Shown piece by piece: positions 58,564 through 64,000 of a stretch of DNA of 64,000 nucleotides. Origin of the DNA: Diacronema lutheri (Eukaryota; Haptophyta; Pavlovophyceae; Pavlovales; Pavlovaceae); NCBI GenBank assembly GCA_019448385.1, contig JAGTXO010000001.1:2480001-2544000 (forward strand). The letters are read 5' to 3'. The notes below the pieces were generated by a model. The model saw nothing but the letters and a program-made list of their open reading frames with translations, had not been told where the DNA came from and did no database searches. The position numbers and the translations under genes are program-made. How positions within the stretch are numbered: position 1 is the stretch's first letter; every line of letters begins with the position of its first letter.

Positions 58564-59970
58564 ATGGCGGACGGAATGGCGCGGTGCATCGTGCCGCTGG
58601 AGGCAGGCACGGACTTTTCGCTCGCCAACCTACCGTACGGCGTGATCGAGCCCGGTGGCCTTGGCCCCCGCCCGGCGGTCGCAATCGGCGACTACGCGCT
58701 CGACCTGCGCGCGCTCGTGCTCGATGGCGTCCTTACCGCGGATGGCGCGCGCGCGCTCGCGTCGGAGCGCGGCACGCTCGACGAGTTCATTGCGCTCGAG
58801 CCGAGCGCGTGGGCGTCTGTGCGCGCCGCGCTCGTCGCGCTGCTTAGCCCTGGCTCCCCCCTCGAGCGCGACGGCGCGCTCGGCAAGTACCTCCACCGGC
58901 GCGACGCCGTCCGTATGCGGCTGCCGTGCGCGATCGGCGACTACACGGACTTCTACTCGTCGCTTGAGCACGCGCGCAACGTGGGCACGATGTTTCGCGG
59001 CGCGACGAACGCGCTCATGCCCAATTGGACGTGCATGCCCATCGGCTACCACGGGCGCGCCTCGTCGGTCGTTGTGAGCGGCGGCGCCGACCCGCGCCGG
59101 CCGTGCGGGCAGCTGCCACCCGGCGACGCGTCCGCCGCGCCCTCGTTCGGCGCGAGCGCGCAGATGGACTACGAGCTCGAGCTCGGGTTCATCATCGGCG
59201 GGCGCGAGAACCCACTCGGCTCCGCCGAGCCCGTCGCCACCGCCGAGCGCCGCGTCTTTGGCTGCGTGCTCGTCAATGATTGGTCGGCACGCGACATCCA
59301 ACGATGGGAGTACGTGCCACTGGGACCGTTTGGCTCCAAGAACTTCTGCACGACGATCTCGCCGTGGGTGGTGCCGCTCGCTGCGCTCGAAGATGCGCGC
59401 CGCGCGCTGCCGCGCCGGCTGCCCGCCGGCTCCGCCAGCGGCCAGCGCTCGACGGCCGCCGCCGGCGACGGCGACGACGGCGGCGAGGACGGCGGCGAGG
59501 ACGGCGACGACGACGAGAGCTCCATCTTGCCGTACCTGCGCCTCGGCGCAGCCGCGCGCGCGCGCGCGTCGCTTTCAATCGAGCTCGAGGTTGCTCTCTC
59601 GAGGGCCAACTGGCCCGCCGAGGCGGTCGTCTGCCGCGGCAACGCGCGCGCGCTCTACTGGTCAGTTGCGCAGCAGATCGCTCACCACACCGTTACGGGT
59701 TGCAACCTGCGGGCGGGCGACCTACTCGCGACCGGGACCATCTCCGGCGCGATACCCGAGTCCGCGGGCTGCCTGCTCGAGCGCACGTGGCGCGGCGAGC
59801 GGCCGCTGCCAATGCCCGATGGCTCGGCCCGCGCGTTCCTGCTCGACGGCGACACCGTCACGATGCGCGGCGCGGCCGTGCTCGCCGATGGCACTCGCAT
59901 CGGCTTTGGCGAGTGCGTGGGCACAGTGATGCCGGCTCAGCTGCCGTCCGAGGGCGTGACTGGTGGCTAG
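58564..59970 (+). CDS. FAH: Fumarylacetoacetase
   Basis: This single exon encodes 468 aa. FAH hydrolyses fumarylacetoacetate to fumarate and acetoacetate in the last step of tyrosine breakdown. The N-terminal SH3-like domain has PYGVIEP and IGDYALDL. The catalytic part has AIGDYTDFYSSLEHARNVGTMFRG (Asp metal ligand and the general-base His), MPIGYHGRASSVVVSG, MDYELELGFIIGG (Glu ligands), VLVNDWSARDIQRWEYVPLGPFGSKNFCTTISPWV, and LLATGTISG. All key residues of the animal enzyme appear present. A Gly/Asp-rich insert (about 295-320) is unusual. Start ATG at 58564; a second in-frame ATG follows 12 bases later. Confidence 0.96.
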   Translation: MADGMARCIVPLEAGTDFSLANLPYGVIEPGGLGPRPAVAIGDYALDLRALVLDGVLTADGARALASERGTLDEFIALEPSAWASVRAALVALLSPGSPLERDGALGKYLHRRDAVRMRLPCAIGDYTDFYSSLEHARNVGTMFRGATNALMPNWTCMPIGYHGRASSVVVSGGADPRRPCGQLPPGDASAAPSFGASAQMDYELELGFIIGGRENPLGSAEPVATAERRVFGCVLVNDWSARDIQRWEYVPLGPFGSKNFCTTISPWVVPLAALEDARRALPRRLPAGSASGQRSTAAAGDGDDGGEDGGEDGDDDESSILPYLRLGAAARARASLSIELEVALSRANWPAEAVVCRGNARALYWSVAQQIAHHTVTGCNLRAGDLLATGTISGAIPESAGCLLERTWRGERPLPMPDGSARAFLLDGDTVTMRGAAVLADGTRIGFGECVGTVMPAQLPSEGVTGG

Positions 59971-60067
59971 CTGCACGTGAGTGGTGGTATTCGGGCTGAG
60001 CGGTGCGAGGTTGTGCGTGAAGCAAGCCGTGGGGGCAAGGGCGGCTGGCATGCAATGAGCGCACGCG

Positions 60068-60361
60068 TCAGCGCCTCAAGAACGGATTGAACGATTCAGG
60101 CGGCGTGGCCGGGCACGGCGCGATGCTCCCGTCAGCCTCAATGAGGTCGGGCAAATCGACGAACGAGTACGCGAGCGAGTTGGCGAGCCCTTCGAACGAC
60201 GCCACCGAGCCGGGGACGACCTGCTCACGCGCAAGCGGCTGGTGCTGCGGCACAGCCTGCGGCGCGGATGCGGCCTGCGGCGCGGCTGCAGCCTGCGGCG
60301 CGGCTGCAGCCTGCGGCGCGGCTGCGGCCTGCGGCGCGGACTCGGCCTGTGGGTGCTGCAT
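60068..60361 (-). CDS. Small protein with APQAA repeats, unknown function
   Basis: The frame encodes 97 aa from the ATG at 60361, and the family is unknown. The first half is four to five copies of a five-residue APQAA unit. The second half looks constrained (SVASFEGLANSLAYSFVDLPDLIEADGSIAPCPATPPESFNPFLRR). A longer form starting at 60463 would overlap the EDEM start and is less likely. The gene is convergent with FAH and divergent from EDEM, with 67 bp between starts. Confidence 0.5.
   Translation of the reverse strand: MQHPQAESAPQAAAAPQAAAAPQAAAAPQAASAPQAVPQHQPLAREQVVPGSVASFEGLANSLAYSFVDLPDLIEADGSIAPCPATPPESFNPFLRR
60264..60340 (-). repeat. 15-bp coding repeat (APQAA)n
   Basis: Five tandem 15-bp units in the small gene differ at one or two positions. 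Confidence 0.8.
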
Positions 60362-60428
60362 GCCCGCGCCGCAGCGGACGGGGTGCGGACCAGGTGGACG
60401 CGGCTCGCTCTCCAGCCGGCTGGGCACG

Positions 60429-63400
60429 ATGGCGGATACACAATGGTGGTTCGTAGTCCTCATGGGGCTGCTGGCTGGTGGTGCAGAGCTGCCGACAGCC
60501 CCGACGCTGACGGCGGTGAGCCTCGCAGAGGCTGCCGAGCTGCAGGCAGAGGTCGTCTCGCTCTTCGATCACGCCTTCAGCTCGTACCTCGTCCACGCGT
60601 GCGACGCTTGCGATTGCGCCACGCGCGGCAGTGTCGCCGCAGTGGCCGCGACGCGCCACGCCCACGCGTGTTGCGGCGCCGTCCTTGCTTCTCCTCCGTC
60701 AGGTTCCCGTCCGACGTGCTCCAGCCCCTTTCCTGCTCGGGCCGCGACCAGTGGAAGGGAATCTCGCTCACGCTGATCGACTCGCTCGACGCGCTCGCCA
60801 TCATCGGCAATCGGACGGCGTTCGCGCATGCGGTCGAGCACTGCGTGCAGCACGTAAGGTTTGACATTGACGAAAACGTCTCCGTTTTTGAGACGACGTG
60901 CGCGCGTCGCATTGCTGCGCGCGTCACTATCGCCATCTTTGTGCGCACCTCTTTACCCCCCCCCCCCCCCCCCCCCCCCCCCGGCCGCGCCAGCATCCGC
61001 GCGCTGGGTGGCCTTCTCTCGGCGCACGTGCTCGCCGCGGACCCGCGCCTTGGCCTTCTCGACTCGCCCTACCCGCCACCCGACGGCGGGCGCGACCTCC
61101 TCACTCTCGCCACTGAGCTCGGCGATCGGCTGCTCCCCGCGTTTGAGACGCCGACCGCCATCCCGTACGGCACAGTGAACCTGCGCCACGGCGTCCCACC
61201 CGCAGAGTCGACCGTCGCGTGCACGGCGGCCGCCGGCTCGCTCACGCTCGAGTTCTCAACGCTCTCGCGGCTGACAGGCGACCGGCGCTACCATCGCGCC
61301 GCCGCGCGCGCCGCGCGGGCCCTCTGGGCTCTCCGCTCGCGCCTTGACCTCGTCGGCGCGCATGTGGACGTCGCAACGGGCCGGTGGACGCAGCTCGATG
61401 CGGGCGTGGGGCGCGGGATCGACTCGTTTTACGAGTACATGCTCAAGGAGCACGTGCTCGCGGCGAACGACGGCGGTGCCGACGGCGGCGCGCTCGCCCG
61501 CTTCCGCACCGCGTACCACGCGATCGAGACGCACACCAAGGCAGGCGACGCCTACGTCGAGGTGTCCATGCGCTCGGGTGAGCTGGTTTGGCCCATTGCC
61601 AACTCGCTGCAGGCACGCGCGCAAGCACGCGCCCCGCCGCCTGCACTCGGCGCCCCTAGCTGCATTCTCGCCTGCGCTTCCCGCCTGCCCGGCGCAAGCA
61701 CGCGCCCTGCCGCTTGCACTCGGCGCCCCTAGCTGCATTCTCGCCTGCGCTTCCCGCCTGCCCGGCGCAAGCACGCGCCCTGCCGCTTGCACTCGGCGCC
61801 CCTAGCTGCATTCTCGCCTGCGCTTCCCGCCTGCCCGGCGCAACGCGCGCCGCACGCGCCGCGCGCCGCCCGGGCGCACTCGATGCTCACGCGCGCGGGT
61901 TTGCGGCCCTTCATGAGCGCGTGCGCGCGCCGTCTCGCGCTGCGCCTTTGTATGCCTCCGATGCAGGCCTTCTGGCCCGGTGTGCAGGCGCTCGCCGGCG
62001 ACGTCGACGCGGCCGCGCGTGGCGCGCGCCTCTTCCGCGCGGTTCGCGACCGCTGCTCGTGGCTGCCCGAAGGCTTCTCGCTCCGCTCGATGCGCGCGGA
62101 GGCGGGGCAGCGCTCGCACCCGCTGCGGCCGGAGCTCGCCGAGTCGCTTCTCCACCTGCACCACGCGACGGGCGGCCACCCCGAGTGGCGGCTCGCCGGC
62201 CGCGACCTCGTGCACGCGCTGCGCGCGCTGCGCGTGCCGTGCGGCGTCGCGGCCGTTGCTGACGTGCGCACGGGCGCGCTCTCCGATTCGATGGAGTCGT
62301 TCGCCCTTTCGGAGACGCTCAAGTACCTTTACTTCCTCTTCGACGAGCCGGCCGACGCCGAGGCCGACGCCCAGGGCGGGGGCGGGCGCGGAGGGCGCGT
62401 GTATGAGCATGGCCGTTACGTCTTCACGACGGAGGGGCACGTGCTGCCCGTTGTGCTGCCGCCGCTGCCAGCGCGGGCGCGCGGCATGGCCGGCGGCGAT
62501 GAAGACGATCCGCCAGCTGCACCGCTCGGCGGCGCGAGCGTCGGGAGCGGCGGGGACGCACGAGTCGTGCACTGGCGCGGCGTGTGCGCGATGCCGACGT
62601 GGCGGCAGAGGCTTGGCTTGTTCGGCGGAGGGCCACTCGAGGGCGGACCGGGCCACGCGGTCGCGGCCGCGATGGGCGCGGCTGCTACCGCGGAGGCGGA
62701 GGAGGCTTTGCGACGCTCGGACGACAAGTTGGCGCGCGAGCACGCGGAGGGGGCGGGTTTTGAGGATGGTGGGGAGGAGGGCGAGGATGGTGGGGAGGAG
62801 GGCGAGGATGGTGGGGAGGAGGGCGAGGATGGTGGGGAGGAGGGCGAGGATGGTGGGGAGGAGGGCGAGGAGGGTGGCACGGAGGAGGGCGAGGGTGGCA
62901 AGGAGGAGGACGAGAGTGAGGCTGAGGTTGACAGCGGAGGCGCGCACGGCGAAGCGGGCGACGATGCCAGCGCTGACGAATCAGCGACGGGCATCGGCTC
63001 GCACCGGCACGCCCCGTCAGCCGAGGGCGGCAGTGACGCGCGGCCGCTTGATGAGACGCAGGGCGCGCGGGCGGAGCCGGCAAAGCAGCAGTTGCCACCG
63101 TCCGCAGAGGCGAGCACCGCGGCGATCGCCGAGGCGGTTACGAGCGCGATTACGAGCGCGGTGGCGGGAAGCGATCCTCCGACACGCACCAAGCGCCCGC
63201 CGCCGACGGCCGCGCCGTCCGGGTTGGCCTTGGCCCTCGGCGAGGTGGGAGCTGGTGGACAGTGCTCCGCGCAGGGCGGCGGCGACGGCCAACCGCAGAC
63301 GGGCGGCGAGGTCGACGCGCAGCCGGCCACGCCCGGCTCGCGCGCGCGCGCGCACGGCACGAGCGTGGCGTCGCTCATCGAGATGATCCGGGAGGCAATC

Positions 63401-63610
63401 GCCACGTCGTCGAGCATTGGGCCGAGGGGCGCACTGCGACGTTCGCCGCCGGGTGAAGCCGGTGAGACGCGCGGCGGCGCGCACGCGCTTTCACTTGAGC
63501 CGCTCACGTCCACGCGGACGGTGACGACAGACGGCCGGCCGCTTTCGACCGTCTTCGTTGCCGAGCTCGAGGACGGCACCGTCACCGCGACTGTGCGCTT
63601 TGGCAGCTGA
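60429..63610 (+). CDS. EDEM-type GH47 alpha-mannosidase-like protein (ER-associated degradation)
   Basis: Exons 60429-60598, 60703-60897, 60994-61612 and 61967-63610 are phase-matched and give 875 aa; the third intron uses a GC donor after CAG. A signal peptide (WWFVVLMGLLAGG) is followed by the GH47 domain (about 30-510): LFDHAFSSYLVHAFPSD, LTLIDSLDALAIIGN, NVSVFETTIRALGGLLSAHV, GDRLLPAFETPTAIPYGTVNLRHG, LEFSTLSRLTGD, GRWTQLDAGVGRGIDSFYEYMLKE, and SFALSETLKYLYFLFDE with VFTTEGHVLP. These match EDEM rather than Golgi mannosidase I. EDEM trims mannose on misfolded glycoproteins in the ER. After the domain comes a long acidic tail with EDGGEEG repeats and a conserved-looking TVFVAELEDGTVTATVRF end. 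Intron 3 carries a 73-bp minisatellite. Confidence 0.9.
60956..60982 (+). repeat. Poly-C tract at acceptor of EDEM intron 2
   Basis: About 27 consecutive C end 11 nt before the acceptor exon border. It may serve as the polypyrimidine tract. Confidence 0.85.
61619..61837 (+). repeat. 73-bp minisatellite in EDEM intron 3
   Basis: Three tandem 73-bp copies begin 6 nt after the GC donor. Copies 2 and 3 appear identical; copy 1 differs at a few bases. Confidence 0.95.
62762..62880 (+). repeat. 21-bp coding repeat (EDGGEEG)n
   Basis: Five to six copies of a 21-bp unit encode an acidic heptapeptide in the EDEM-like tail. Confidence 0.9.
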
Positions 63611-63619
63611 CTGAGCTGA

Positions 63620-63643
63620 GGGGGGGGGGGGGGGGGGGGGGGG
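63620..63643. repeat. Poly-G tract downstream of EDEM stop
   Basis: A run of about 24 G begins 10 bp after the stop codon, in the likely 3' UTR. Confidence 0.8.
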
Positions 63644-63692
63644 AGCAGGAGAGCCCGACATGCTGTTCACATTTAAAAACTAAAAATTGTCC

Positions 63693-64000
63693 ATGGTGGT
63701 GTTGCGGCGTGTCGCGCTGCTGGCGGCGTGCGCGCTGGCGGTCGAGCGAGGGTGCGAGGACGACCACGCGTCGTGCTACGAGTGGGCGCTGCAGGGCGAG
63801 TGCGGCCGCAACTCGCCTTACATGGAGCGCTACTGCCCGAGCTCGTGCGGCCTCTGCCCAGGGATGCGCGCCGTGGTGCACGTGCCACGCATTCAACGCG
63901 CCTTCTCAAGCTGGCGGGCAGGGCGAGAATCAGTCAACGGCGAGGGCGATGTGCAGCGCGTGACTGCGCGCCGCCGACTTGCGCACGAGCGCCTGAACCT
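63693..64000 (+). CDS. ShKT-domain secreted protein, truncated by the window end
   Basis: Only the first ~100 residues are in the window. A signal peptide (VVLRRVALLAACALAVERG) is followed by a ShKT (SXC) six-cysteine domain at residues about 22-56: C-EDDHASC, YEWALQGECGRNSPYM, and CPSSCGLC. All six Cys with correct spacing are present. In algae and plants this domain usually accompanies prolyl 4-hydroxylases or proteases, so it is a structural module here and not evidence of a toxin. The frame stays open to position 64000, but an intron may begin earlier. Confidence 0.75.
   Translation, partial: MVVLRRVALLAACALAVERGCEDDHASCYEWALQGECGRNSPYMERYCPSSCGLCPGMRAVVHVPRIQRAFSSWRAGRESVNGEGDVQRVTARRRLAHERLN

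Noticed and set aside
63693-64000. Reading the ShKT domain as a toxin gene
   Set aside because: ShKT is a common structural module in algal prolyl hydroxylases and proteases; nothing else here suggests toxicity.

Overview
The window looks like nuclear DNA of a small, very GC-rich unicellular alga with a secondary plastid. A haptophyte, perhaps of the Pavlova/Diacronema type, is my best guess; that is inference, because no rRNA or plastid marker is present. The eukaryotic evidence is direct: many genes are interrupted by short introns (about 70-700 nt) whose GT-AG or GC-AG borders restore reading phase and conserved protein sequence, and the products include POLD3, NDUFS2, CSTF2, EDEM, an Ubc6-type E2 and flagellar-type proteins. 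An ER-signal plus twin-arginine leader on MsrB fits a complex plastid.

Layout: 34 gene models lie on both strands, mostly as head-to-head pairs with 35-250 bp between start codons and tail-to-tail pairs with about 50-500 bp between stops. 0-13 kb: a coiled-coil/proline-repeat protein, a membrane TIR-like protein (paralogue 1), SCP2, an AXDND1-like axonemal protein, MsrB. 13-21 kb: a Kelch/coiled-coil protein, a disordered protein, an RIIa/EF-hand protein, POLD3. 21-29 kb: NDUFS2, a GNAT acetyltransferase, an unknown, an ankyrin/RGG protein. 29-40 kb: DUF1350 hydrolase and class-3 lipase (divergent), a small unknown, a complete non-autonomous Mutator-like transposon, a type I membrane protein, pirin, a WD40-RING protein, a YacP/NYN nuclease-like protein. 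40-48 kb: a proline-rich wall protein, SUV3 helicase, a TMEM144-type transporter, an unknown. 48-64 kb: TIR-like paralogue 2, CSTF2, an Agenet protein, UBE2J2-like E2, a coiled-coil protein, fumarylacetoacetase, a small unknown, EDEM-type mannosidase, and a partial ShKT-domain protein.

Functional themes: two genes belong to ER-associated degradation (EDEM, UBE2J2-like). Three to four encode axonemal or cytoskeletal-looking proteins. Two distant paralogues combine several membrane spans with a cytosolic TIR-like domain and are the best candidate for an under-described system. Introns carry most of the minisatellites and long G or C runs. Long open frames opposite or out of frame with genes are common only because the GC content makes stop codons rare; they are not annotated.

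Exon borders were inferred by eye from splice dinucleotides, reading phase and protein family knowledge. They need transcript support. Models with recognised families and phase-matched exons are the most reliable.
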